Shown: piece by piece, positions 57,199 through 64,000 of the stretch
How positions within the stretch are numbered: position 1 is the stretch's first letter
How the letters are laid out: each line of letters opens with the position of its first letter
Origin: Synergistaceae bacterium
Lineage (GTDB): Bacteria; Synergistota; Synergistia; Synergistales; Aminobacteriaceae
Assembly (NCBI GenBank): GCA_018436725.1
Contig: JAHDKT010000029.1
Location: 1 to 64,000, forward strand
Length of the DNA: 64,000 nt
Direction: 5' to 3'
Program-made: the position numbers and the translations under genes
The notes under the pieces: generated by a model
Databases searched by the model: none
Seen by the model: only the letters and a program-made list of their open reading frames with translations
What the model was told of the DNA's origin: nothing

Positions 57199-58733
57199 GC
57201 TATCGCGTGCTGAGCCGCGATGCGGGAAGAAGAGAGGTGAGGCGCGTCGATCTGCCCGTGGTGCCGTGGACGCCAATGTCCGGCGGATATTACGGGTGGG
57301 GATACACCTCGAAACTTGGCGTTCCGGATTGGGAAGTCCAAGACCCAAACACCTATTCGCCGCGTCTCGTGTGGGCTCCGGTTTATCTGAAGCAAATCGT
57401 TGCTTTTTACGGGGGGGCGCTGGCCCAAGGTGCGGACAATCGACTGTACTATTGGGGGGATTTCCCTTTCGTCGACTCGCAATTTCAGCCCACGCTCCAC
57501 CCGTTCGACCCCGGCGAGCCCGTTAAAATCCACGTGCTGGAAGGCCTGTACTGGGGAATGCCTATTTTTTTGATCGGGCTTGAAAGCGGCCGCGTATGGT
57601 GTCTCGGAACAAACGACTTCGGACAGCTGGGGCTTGGGATCGCCGATTTTTCCTATGTCGCCGAAACGTTTACGGAAGTTCCGTTATTGCGCGGATTTGC
57701 GAAAATAGGAGTATTCATGGCAGGAAGAAACGTCAATCCAATCCCCACCTTCCCCGTCCTGTGTGTCTACGGTGTCCACGGTAACGACATGTACCTGTGG
57801 GGGGATTTCGTAGAGAGTGGCCCCTCCGCTCCGGCGCTTTACCAAAGGTTTTCCTACCCGGTTGTGGACGTTGCAAGCCCAGACACGGATAGATCGAATT
57901 GCGAAAGGCCCTCGTGCTGGGGGGCCTTGATCACGTTGTCGAACGGGGATGTGTATTTCAGAGGCACCAGCGACACGGGGGCGGCTCTGGCAATCGGATT
58001 TCACGAAGACTCTAGACTTTTCACGCTGACAAAACACCCCCATTTATCGGGAGTCAAAAAAATCCTCAAATTGGGACCGGAATTTATCGATATCACGCAC
58101 AGCGAAAGCAGGTGCGTAGCTCTAAAGTCGGACGGGTCCATCTGGTGCTGGGGCTATGTGACGCTTTATACCGACGGGACAAGCCGTGACGAATTCGTAT
58201 ATACGCCGATTCGAATACCGGGCCTTTCGAAGATCGCCGATATCGCGGCCAATTTGGACGTCCTATTTGCGCTGGATGCGCACGGCGACGTGTGGGTGTG
58301 GGGAGGTCGCGCCGGATACGCCGACGCGAGAAGGGGGCTAGGAGAGGGCGCGCCCGTAAACGTGCCGCCGCAAAAGATTCCGGGGATGCCAATGATTTCC
58401 GCTCTCGGAACCCCAAGCAGCGCGGCGTTCGCGATCCCGAAATCATCGATCCCGATTGAAAAGCCTGTGCGTCCGGGCGGGGAAGCGGATCTGGAATCTA
58501 TCGCGTGGCTGTGGGATGAATGGAATTGGGCTCCAGAGGAGGGATGGCCCACGAACTGGCCGTGGGGCGAAGCGCATCCGTGGCTTGGAGGAGACGCCGC
58601 TCCGCTCCCGGCAGGGTATACGGATAAGCCTGATTGGAGCTGGCTTTGGACGTGGGACTGGCAGATGACCGAAGAAGGTCCGGAAAATATTCCATGGGGA
58701 GACGCTCACCCGTGGAAAGTCCCGGAAATGTAA
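57195..58733 (+). CDS. RCC1-like beta-propeller tail protein with Trp-rich C terminus
   Basis: Protein of 512 aa. At least four RCC1-type blades: GRVWCLGTNDFGQLGLGI, GDVYFRGTSDTGAALAIG, GSIWCWGYVTLY and GDVWVWGGRAGYADARRGLG. The end has two tandem Trp-rich units (WDEWNWAPEEGWPTNWPWGE and WTWDWQMTEEGPENIPWGD), each followed by AHPW. Propellers of this type are used by phages as receptor-binding or tip proteins. GTG at 57195 overlaps the previous stop (GTGA). Confidence 0.8.
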   Translation: MSYRVLSRDAGRREVRRVDLPVVPWTPMSGGYYGWGYTSKLGVPDWEVQDPNTYSPRLVWAPVYLKQIVAFYGGALAQGADNRLYYWGDFPFVDSQFQPTLHPFDPGEPVKIHVLEGLYWGMPIFLIGLESGRVWCLGTNDFGQLGLGIADFSYVAETFTEVPLLRGFAKIGVFMAGRNVNPIPTFPVLCVYGVHGNDMYLWGDFVESGPSAPALYQRFSYPVVDVASPDTDRSNCERPSCWGALITLSNGDVYFRGTSDTGAALAIGFHEDSRLFTLTKHPHLSGVKKILKLGPEFIDITHSESRCVALKSDGSIWCWGYVTLYTDGTSRDEFVYTPIRIPGLSKIADIAANLDVLFALDAHGDVWVWGGRAGYADARRGLGEGAPVNVPPQKIPGMPMISALGTPSSAAFAIPKSSIPIEKPVRPGGEADLESIAWLWDEWNWAPEEGWPTNWPWGEAHPWLGGDAAPLPAGYTDKPDWSWLWTWDWQMTEEGPENIPWGDAHPWKVPEM

Positions 58734-58750
58734 TTCAAGGAGGACTGAAA

Positions 58751-59155
58751 ATGCCGACGTACAAAAACAACAACACCACGCAAATCTATTGGAGAAATAT
58801 CCTGTGGGAGCCTGGCGAAAGCCGGGCTCTCACTCACTTTGTGCCTCACGCGGACTTGGGGCTGACCGAGACGGCGAGCACTCCCGCAGTCACTCCGCCG
58901 GTGCTCATCTCGGAGGACGTGGTGCTCTCGGCTGGAGTGGCTCAGACGAAGACCATTCCGTATAGCGCTCGTGTGCAAATCAGCGCGATGGCGCTCTCCG
59001 GCACGGCGACGCTGAGCATTGGATCGAAAGAGGTGCCGTTGGATTCGAACGCGGATTACGTTTCGACCGCGCTTCCGTGGGACAAAGTCGCGAGCATCGG
59101 CCTCGCGTCGACCGCCGGGGCTACGGTGCGCCTGCTCGTGGAGGGGGTGCTGTAA
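58751..59155 (+). CDS. Phage structural hypothetical protein, 134 aa
   Basis: Opens with MPTYKNNNTTQIYWRNILWE, then beta-rich sequence (VQISAMALSGTATLSIGSKE). This kind of small beta protein is often found between tail-fibre genes. Ends 1 base before the next start. Confidence 0.65.
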   Translation: MPTYKNNNTTQIYWRNILWEPGESRALTHFVPHADLGLTETASTPAVTPPVLISEDVVLSAGVAQTKTIPYSARVQISAMALSGTATLSIGSKEVPLDSNADYVSTALPWDKVASIGLASTAGATVRLLVEGVL

Positions 59156-60121
59156 ATGCCGCTGGTCAAACGGGGCGGAGATTCCTACACCCTGCCGGCG
59201 GCGAGCGCGGAGGTGCTCGGTGGCGTAAGGGTGGGGGAAGGGCTGTCCATTGACGACGGGGTCCTGAGTGCGGAAGGAAGCGACTACGAACTTCCCGCAG
59301 CGTCTGCGGACACGCTCGGGGGTGTGAAGGTCGGAACCGGGCTGGAGATCGAAGACGGAGTTCTTTCGGCGACAGCAAGCTTCCCGGAAATAACGGAAGG
59401 TGACGCGGGCAAGGTAGTCGCCGTGAAGTCCGATGAGACCGGACACGAGCACAAGGCGATCCTAGCCGCCACGACGAGCGCGGCGGGGCTGATGAGCGCG
59501 GCGGACAAGACGAAGCTGGACGGGCTTCTTCCCCTCTGGACCTCCGCCGGGAACGTGACGACCACCTCGACGACCGGATTCAGCGTCACGGACGACGCGA
59601 CAAATCAAGCGATCTACGCGCCGGGGCGACCGCTCAAGGTCGGGAGCACATATCAGATTGTGGGAAGCTACACAACGGGCGCGGTGGTGCTGACCGGCGC
59701 GGCTCTGACGAATGAAACCGAGTACGCCGTTGAGTACGGGGACTTTCTGCGGGTTCAGAAGGTGGATGTGAATCTGCCGGGCGCGTTCGCCGCCGAAGCG
59801 ACGACTACGGCGATTGTCGATCTGACCGGCGATCCGCTGTATTGGGACGCGGGACCGGCGGAACTGGTCGCCGTGAAACACCTGATCCAATCGGAGGATA
59901 GCGCGGCGACGACAACGCAACCGGAGATAAATGTATCCATCGACGGCACGGACGCGCTTGCTTCAGATTCCGAGACGGCGACGACGAGGACTACTGTCGG
60001 TTGCGGGCTGCTCGCCGAGTACGGCGACGCGATTGAGGTCGAAGTTGTCAAAGCTACAGGCGGCACTCCGGCTAACGACGCGCTTGATCTTTCCGTGTCG
60101 CTGCTGTTCGTGGTCAAGTGA
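59156..60121 (+). CDS. Tail fibre protein with LGGV repeats, 321 aa
   Basis: Two tandem repeats of about 33 residues (LPAASAEVLGGVRVGEGLSI and LPAASADTLGGVKVGTGLEI, each followed by DGVLSA) as in fibrous head and tail spikes. Then TTSAAGLMSAADKTKLDGLL, another common fibre motif, and a C-terminal beta domain. Trimeric fibre is likely. Confidence 0.78.
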   Translation: MPLVKRGGDSYTLPAASAEVLGGVRVGEGLSIDDGVLSAEGSDYELPAASADTLGGVKVGTGLEIEDGVLSATASFPEITEGDAGKVVAVKSDETGHEHKAILAATTSAAGLMSAADKTKLDGLLPLWTSAGNVTTTSTTGFSVTDDATNQAIYAPGRPLKVGSTYQIVGSYTTGAVVLTGAALTNETEYAVEYGDFLRVQKVDVNLPGAFAAEATTTAIVDLTGDPLYWDAGPAELVAVKHLIQSEDSAATTTQPEINVSIDGTDALASDSETATTRTTVGCGLLAEYGDAIEVEVVKATGGTPANDALDLSVSLLFVVK

Positions 60122-60131
60122 GGTGATGAAC

Positions 60132-60650
60132 ATGTACCGTAAAAGATGGATAAGTGAAAGCGAATACCTAATTCAGCAGTACGCAGGTGGACGCTGGCGG
60201 CAATCCTCCGAGGAGAGCGCCGGGTTCGTGCGCTGGCTTGCCGAAGGCAATGCGCCGGAGGAGATCGCGTATGTTGCGCCGGAGCCGCCTGTGCCGCCGA
60301 CGCTGGACAGTCTCAAGTCTCAAAAAGAGACTGAAATTCGAGCCGCATACGAGGCTGCTCAAAAGGCGGGGGTGCTTACCACTCCGGGGCTGACGATGCG
60401 CTTCGGGGATTCGGATTGTGTCGCGGTGGATGGCGTGGTGAGGTACTCGGAAATGAAAGGATTGCCGATTGTTCCGCTGCTGGTGGAGGCTGACGGTACG
60501 AATCACAACGACGTGAGCCTCGCGGACGGGAAACAGATTGTGATAGAGCAGTTCGAGGCGGCGTTTCAGGCCGATCTGAAGCTGCGGGGGTTGCTTGCCG
60601 CGATCGACGCCGCCGAAAGCGCGGAGGACTTGGAGCTGATCGAATGGTGA
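60132..60650 (+). CDS. Tail-fibre accessory protein (DUF4376-like), 172 aa
   Basis: N-terminal part is short and aromatic; residues 60-172 have the DUF4376-type pattern: LKSQKETEIRAAYEAAQKAG, LPIVPLLVEADGTNHNDVSL, QIVIEQFEAAFQADLKLRGL. These proteins assist or join tail fibres. ATG at 60132 is 6 bases after GAGGTG; ATG 60126 is an alternative. Confidence 0.72.
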   Translation: MYRKRWISESEYLIQQYAGGRWRQSSEESAGFVRWLAEGNAPEEIAYVAPEPPVPPTLDSLKSQKETEIRAAYEAAQKAGVLTTPGLTMRFGDSDCVAVDGVVRYSEMKGLPIVPLLVEADGTNHNDVSLADGKQIVIEQFEAAFQADLKLRGLLAAIDAAESAEDLELIEW

Positions 60651-61690
60651 TTCTGCGGAAACCGAGGGCGCGGAAGTCCGGCGCGGGGCTGATTATCTGC
60701 GGCGTACAGCACACCGGCAGTCAGGACGGTAACAATGGCTGGGCGCTGCGGCAGGTGACGGCAAGTTCCCCGCTGCAAGCCGCGACGCTGAATACGGCGT
60801 ACTTCGATGAGCACCCGCTGTTTCAGTTCCCGGACTGGACGGACGCGAGCGGGAACGTCTTCTGCGAGATTCCTATTGCTTACTGGTGGAGGGGAAATCT
60901 CCCTGATACGACGGACGGCACTACGCCGCGCTGGACGATGCTGATGAGCACGCAGCCGGGTACGGTGACTATTTCGGGAACGGAGTGTGAGTTTACGGCA
61001 GCACCGGGCGCGTTCAAACGGGCCGGTGCGTGGATGGACAAGTTTTACTTCGGCAAGTATCGAGGATGCAATGTTGGGAATAATAAAGTTGGAAGCAAAA
61101 GTGGACAAACACATTGGGTCCAAATTGCATGGACATATTTCAAGAATTATTGTGCGAATAACGGCGCGAATTATCACATGATCACAATTCACGAGTGGCA
61201 GGAAATTTGTGCTAGAGCTGTTATCGAAAAGAGCACATTTCAGCTCATCTCAGAAGCAAACCGCCAAAATGCTGCATTATGCAAATATCGCGGAATTGAA
61301 GAATTTGCATATCACGGTACGGCGCGCACTGAGTTTTTAGATGGAATTAGGATAGACGCAACAGGGAAATACGAAATTTGGAACGAAGCTGGGGGGAATT
61401 ATGAAAATACTGGCGTCACTGCGCCGAATCGACCCAGCGAAACATTGGGATATTCCCAAACGTTACTATCTGGGGACAATTTTGATTTTCTGTTTCTGGG
61501 TGCTTCGCTTGACGCATCTAGCACCTGCTGTATGCCAGATTTTAGCGGGCGCATAAGCAACTCTACAAGTCGCATTTGCACAGCTGAATTTTCAGGCACC
61601 TACGCATTAGGTGGAGCCTTTAACGCAACATTTTATCTTTCGAGCGCGAATACCGACGTTACGGCGGGAACCCGCCTCTGCAAGTGGTGA
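60644..61690 (+). CDS. C-type-lectin-like tail-tip protein
   Basis: Protein of 348 aa. N-terminal basic, then FCEIPIAYWWRGNLPD, KFYFGKYRG, THWVQIAWTYFKNYC and ITIHEWQEICARAV, a pattern seen in formylglycine-enzyme/C-type-lectin folds used by phage receptor binders. It ends ALGGAFNATFYLSSANTDVT then AGTRLCKW, where such domains close. From 61,060 the coding DNA becomes clearly AT-rich. No reverse transcriptase is in the window, so no diversity-generating element can be claimed. Confidence 0.68.
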   Translation: MVILRKPRARKSGAGLIICGVQHTGSQDGNNGWALRQVTASSPLQAATLNTAYFDEHPLFQFPDWTDASGNVFCEIPIAYWWRGNLPDTTDGTTPRWTMLMSTQPGTVTISGTECEFTAAPGAFKRAGAWMDKFYFGKYRGCNVGNNKVGSKSGQTHWVQIAWTYFKNYCANNGANYHMITIHEWQEICARAVIEKSTFQLISEANRQNAALCKYRGIEEFAYHGTARTEFLDGIRIDATGKYEIWNEAGGNYENTGVTAPNRPSETLGYSQTLLSGDNFDFLFLGASLDASSTCCMPDFSGRISNSTSRICTAEFSGTYALGGAFNATFYLSSANTDVTAGTRLCKW

Positions 61691-61694
61691 GCGC

Positions 61695-62006
61695 ATGTGG
61701 ACGATCTTACTGATACCCGTAGTCCACGAACTCGGTCACTGGCTGGCGGCTCTCGCTTTCGGGAGTCGCATTTTCTTTCATTTTTCGTGGGCGGATTTCA
61801 AGGGGATTCCGATCCCCCGGTGCGTGTGGTACTGGCCGCAAGGCGTCACCGAGAGACAGCTCACGGTGATCTGTCAGGCCGGGTTCGTGGCGGAGTTGGC
61901 TATCTTACCGCTCCTTCCGTGGCAGTACGCGGTGGGGGTGCTGATCCACTTCGCGGCGTACCCGTGGTACGCTGGGGAAACATCTGATTTTAAGGGGATG
62001 ATTTAA
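61695..62006 (+). CDS. Membrane protein with HELGH metalloprotease-like motif, 103 aa
   Basis: A hydrophobic N-terminal helix contains HELGHWLAAL (HExxH zinc motif, residues 10-14), followed by FFHFSWADFKGIP, a second helix (AGFVAELAILPLLPWQYAVG) and a WYAGETSDF ending. The layout is like a miniature M50 (site-2) protease, but the LDG motif of that family is missing; the C-terminal E/D may supply the third ligand. Placed at the head of the lysis genes. Protease activity is unproven. Confidence 0.65.
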   Translation: MWTILLIPVVHELGHWLAALAFGSRIFFHFSWADFKGIPIPRCVWYWPQGVTERQLTVICQAGFVAELAILPLLPWQYAVGVLIHFAAYPWYAGETSDFKGMI

Positions 62007-62570
62007 TTGTTCGAGCGCTGCATGAAATTCGTCAAGGTCGCGGAAGGCGGCGCGAATTTCGACGTCGTGAACGGGAAACCCGTTTTGAAGCGGTCCGCGC
62101 GAAACGACAGGGGCGGCCCGACGAAGTACGGCGTAACCTGGGGGACGCTGGCGCGGGCATATTCGCAGGGCGTCGTGGATCACAACGACATCGTTCAGCT
62201 GACGCGCCAGGAGGCGGTCAGGATATTCGAGGCGTTCTACTGGGTTCCTTCGCGGGCGGATCGCCTCCCGTGGGGGCTGTGTTTGGCGCATTTCGACACC
62301 TCCATAACCTCGGGAGTCGGCGGCGCGGGAAAGTTGCTGCAACGGGCCGTAAACGACCTGTCGATTCGAAAAATCGCGGTTGACGGAATCATCGGTCCCG
62401 ACTCGCTGCGGGCTATCGGCGACCTCGACGTTATGGCGCTGGTGAAGCAACAGACGGAGGTACGCAAGGCGTTTTTTCACGGACTTGTGGCGCGCGATCC
62501 GGGGCAGGGTGATCACCTGCAAGGCTGGATCAATCGCCTGAACAGGCTGCGCCGGGAGGTGGGACTATGA
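62007..62570 (+). CDS. Endolysin, glycoside hydrolase 108 family with peptidoglycan-binding domain
   Basis: Protein of 187 aa. Catalytic domain has the EGG motif (VAEGGANF, Glu13), NDRGGPTKYGVTWGTL, and EAFYW; the second domain (GAGKLLQRAVNDL, VDGIIGPDSLRAI, FFHGLVARDPGQGDHLQGW) matches the wall-binding module. It cuts the glycan chains of peptidoglycan at lysis. TTG start directly after the preceding stop, with AAGGGG upstream. No signal peptide, so it needs a holin. Confidence 0.9.
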   Translation: MFERCMKFVKVAEGGANFDVVNGKPVLKRSARNDRGGPTKYGVTWGTLARAYSQGVVDHNDIVQLTRQEAVRIFEAFYWVPSRADRLPWGLCLAHFDTSITSGVGGAGKLLQRAVNDLSIRKIAVDGIIGPDSLRAIGDLDVMALVKQQTEVRKAFFHGLVARDPGQGDHLQGWINRLNRLRREVGL

Positions 62571-62968
62571 GCGAGGAACGGAAATACGGGTTCTGGGAGT
62601 TCGCGAGCGAGAATCCCATGACGCTGCTGATGGTGCTCTTGATCCTTGTGGGACTTGTCGCCATTCTGGCGGGATACAGGGAGGGGCTTGTCTCGGTGCT
62701 CAGTGGAATCTTCGGCTCTCTGAAGAAGGACGACGCGGACAGAAAACTCCAGGAAAAAGAGCTGGACGCGCGCAAGATCGAGGCGGACAATCGGCGGTTT
62801 GAAAAGGAGATTGTCGAGAGCAGAAAAACACACGACGAGGAGGTCGAAGAAAATGCGGCAAGCGCAAAAGCGGAGTGCGACGAAATGGATATCGATGAGT
62901 TGGTTGATATTGGCAACGCTATGCTTCGTGGCGCTGCCCCAGGCTACGGCGGAGATACGCCGAGCTGA
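62567..62968 (+). CDS. Inner-spanin-like membrane coiled-coil protein, 133 aa
   Basis: One N-terminal membrane helix (MTLLMVLLILVGLVAILAGY, residues 18-37) and a long coiled coil (DDADRKLQEKELDARKIEAD). The size and design match Rz-like inner spanins; holin is an alternative. The next gene starts inside it in another frame. Confidence 0.65.
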   Translation: MSEERKYGFWEFASENPMTLLMVLLILVGLVAILAGYREGLVSVLSGIFGSLKKDDADRKLQEKELDARKIEADNRRFEKEIVESRKTHDEEVEENAASAKAECDEMDIDELVDIGNAMLRGAAPGYGGDTPS

Positions 62969-63272
62969 CGGGAAAATCGTCATGGAGGAGGCTGACTACC
63001 GCCTCCTGATCACCGAGATTCAGACTCTCAAGGCCGAGGCCGCAGCGCTTCGGGCGGTCGTCGAGAAGGAGCGCGCCGGGCAGAACGAATACATGGTCCG
63101 CGTCTCGCTGGAACGCCAGGCACACGAGGCGTTGTTCGAGGCTCAGAAAGACCGCATCGACCGGTTGACGCGGCAGAAGTGGTATCCGGGGATCATCGCC
63201 GGGGTCGGCGGTACATGGAAGGGGGAGGTCCAGGGTGTTGTCGGCATCGGCTGGAAAATCGACCTGTGGTGA
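62853..63272 (+). CDS. Exported coiled-coil protein, outer-spanin-like, 139 aa
   Basis: N-terminal signal sequence (MSWLILATLCFVALPQATA after a short basic lead), then a coiled coil (EIQTLKAEAAALRAVVEKER) and a C-terminal beta end (VGGTWKGEVQGVVGIGWKI). The last strand pattern resembles outer-membrane or periplasmic anchors. Embedded 116 bases within the preceding gene, as Rz1 is within Rz. No clear lipobox, so the outer-membrane link is uncertain. Confidence 0.63.
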   Translation: MRQAQKRSATKWISMSWLILATLCFVALPQATAEIRRADGKIVMEEADYRLLITEIQTLKAEAAALRAVVEKERAGQNEYMVRVSLERQAHEALFEAQKDRIDRLTRQKWYPGIIAGVGGTWKGEVQGVVGIGWKIDLW

Positions 63273-63279
63273 CGAGGCG

Positions 63280-63654
63280 ATGGAGGGGATTTACGAGCGC
63301 TCGATTGAGGGGGTGCAGCGGAGCCTGGGGGTGCTCCAAGGGCGCCTGTCGGCCGTGGAGTCGGGGGTGAAGGAGGCCAACGACACTCTGAGAAAACTCT
63401 TGGAGCAGACCGCCATGATCGCGGAGCTGCAAAGGGTTGCCATCGCCCACGACAAGCGACTTGTGGCTATCGAGCGATGGTGCTCCGAAAATACCCCGGC
63501 ACTGCTGACCTTCGCCGAGCATATCCGCACCGACAAGCCGGTGGACGCCGTCGCCGGGGAATGGGCGCTGCGGGTCGTGCTCGTCGTCGGCGGGGCGGGT
63601 GGAATGTGGCTCATGTCGCGGCTTCCGAGGATTTGGGAGCTGCTGGGGGGGTGA
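63280..63654 (+). CDS. XhlA-like holin-associated protein, 124 aa
   Basis: Long N-terminal coiled coil (VQRSLGVLQGRLSAVESGVK) and a C-terminal membrane helix (LRVVLVVGGAGGMWLMSRLP), the layout of the haemolysin XhlA family that works with a holin in lysis. ATG after a GACGAGGCG weak site. Last rightward gene of the prophage. Confidence 0.75.
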   Translation: MEGIYERSIEGVQRSLGVLQGRLSAVESGVKEANDTLRKLLEQTAMIAELQRVAIAHDKRLVAIERWCSENTPALLTFAEHIRTDKPVDAVAGEWALRVVLVVGGAGGMWLMSRLPRIWELLGG

Positions 63655-63660
63655 AAAAAG

Positions 63661-63695
63661 GGGGGAGCTACCGCTCCCCCTCGTTATTCTTTTCC
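63661..63695. terminator. Bidirectional terminator between lysis genes and integrase
   Basis: GGGGGAGC/GCTCCCCC stem; T-rich on both sides (TTATTCTTTT rightward, CTTTTTTC leftward), ending both converging transcripts. Confidence 0.85.
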
Positions 63696-63738
63696 CTCCA
63701 CTCTAGGCTGGCGCGCAGCATGTGCCAGTTGTCTCACC

Positions 63739-64000
63739 TTATAGCAAATCGACGGCGCGCTTCTTCACGTCCGGGGCGAGGTGTGCGTACCGGAGCGTCA
63801 TTTTCAAATCGGCGTGCCCGAGCAGCTCCCGGACGGTGTTCAAATCGACTCCGGCCATCACGAGCCGGGAGGCGAAGTCATGGCGCATGTCGTGCCAGCG
63901 GAAATTCTCTATCCCCGCACGCTTCAGGATCGTCTCCCAGGCGGTGCGGTAGTTTGGGATTGGCTCTCCGGTGCGGGTATGGGGGAAGACGTGCTTGCTC
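63739..64000 (-). CDS. Tyrosine-family integrase, C-terminal part
   Basis: Leftward gene entering from beyond the right edge; the last 86 or so residues are visible. They contain the catalytic core: NFRWHDMRHDFASRLV (HxxR), LLGHADLKMTLRYAHL with the His and nucleophile Tyr. Stop is TAA. It integrates and excises the prophage, so the right attachment site should lie past the window. The upstream domains cannot be seen. Confidence 0.92.
   Translation of the reverse strand, partial: SKHVFPHTRTGEPIPNYRTAWETILKRAGIENFRWHDMRHDFASRLVMAGVDLNTVRELLGHADLKMTLRYAHLAPDVKKRAVDLL

Noticed and set aside
60644-61690. Confirmed diversity-generating retroelement
   Set aside because: No reverse transcriptase, template repeat or accessory gene is present in the window; kept only as a hypothesis.
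1-64000. CRISPR array or insertion sequence
   Set aside because: I saw no regularly spaced direct repeats and no transposase with terminal repeats. The only mobile elements supported are the prophage and the intein.

Overview
This window joins a bacterial chromosome segment (about 1-9,890) to most of an integrated tailed phage (about 10,020 to beyond 64,000). DNA is GC-rich, tRNA genes encode their CCA ends, and the chromosomal part carries a complete TetR-TolC-HlyD-RND efflux operon, so the host is a diderm (Gram-negative type) bacterium. The gene style fits Synergistota, but nothing here proves a genus.

Chromosome, 1-9,890: a tRNA cluster (Gly fragment, Cys, Asn), a 54-codon orphan gene, a response-regulator diguanylate cyclase, the efflux operon (TetR regulator, outer-membrane channel, periplasmic adaptor, RND pump, small PII-like protein), an MscS-type channel, and a second tRNA cluster (Thr-UGU, Tyr, Thr-GGU) with a near-consensus promoter.

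Prophage left arm, 10,020-15,310: four leftward lysogeny genes (two exported or membrane-anchored proteins and a CI/LexA-type repressor among them) face a rightward Cro-like gene and early small genes. Recombination and replication, 15,331-27,013: RecB-type nuclease, RecT-like annealase, SMC-like ATPase, an AntA-type antirepressor, a two-gene AEP primase plus D5-type helicase, an SF2 helicase interrupted by a full-length intein, and a RuvC-like resolvase. A run of about twenty tiny overlapping genes follows (27,043-31,541), ending in a MazG-like protein and a sigma-like late regulator.

Accessory island, 32,104-38,962: hairpin-bounded genes including an AcrVA2-like anti-CRISPR candidate, a DUF488-like protein, and a fused methyltransferase-like/GNAT-like protein overlapping a ParB-like gene, which together look like a counter-defence and DNA-modification block. 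Packaging, head and tail, 38,967-61,690: terminase, then a Mu-type head series (portal, gpF-like protein with an ADP-ribosyltransferase-like C terminus, protease/scaffold, capsid, gp36, gpG, gp37), a tail tube, a tail chaperone with a -1 frameshift site, tape measure, hub-like proteins, an RCC1-like propeller and a C-type-lectin-like tip protein. Lysis, 61,695-63,654: a membrane HELGH protein, endolysin, two overlapping spanin-like genes and an XhlA-like holin partner. A leftward tyrosine integrase runs off the right edge. Head genes of Mu type with a tyrosine integrase and long-tail genes make this a mosaic siphovirus-like prophage, probably functional apart from two possible single-base frameshifts in early genes.
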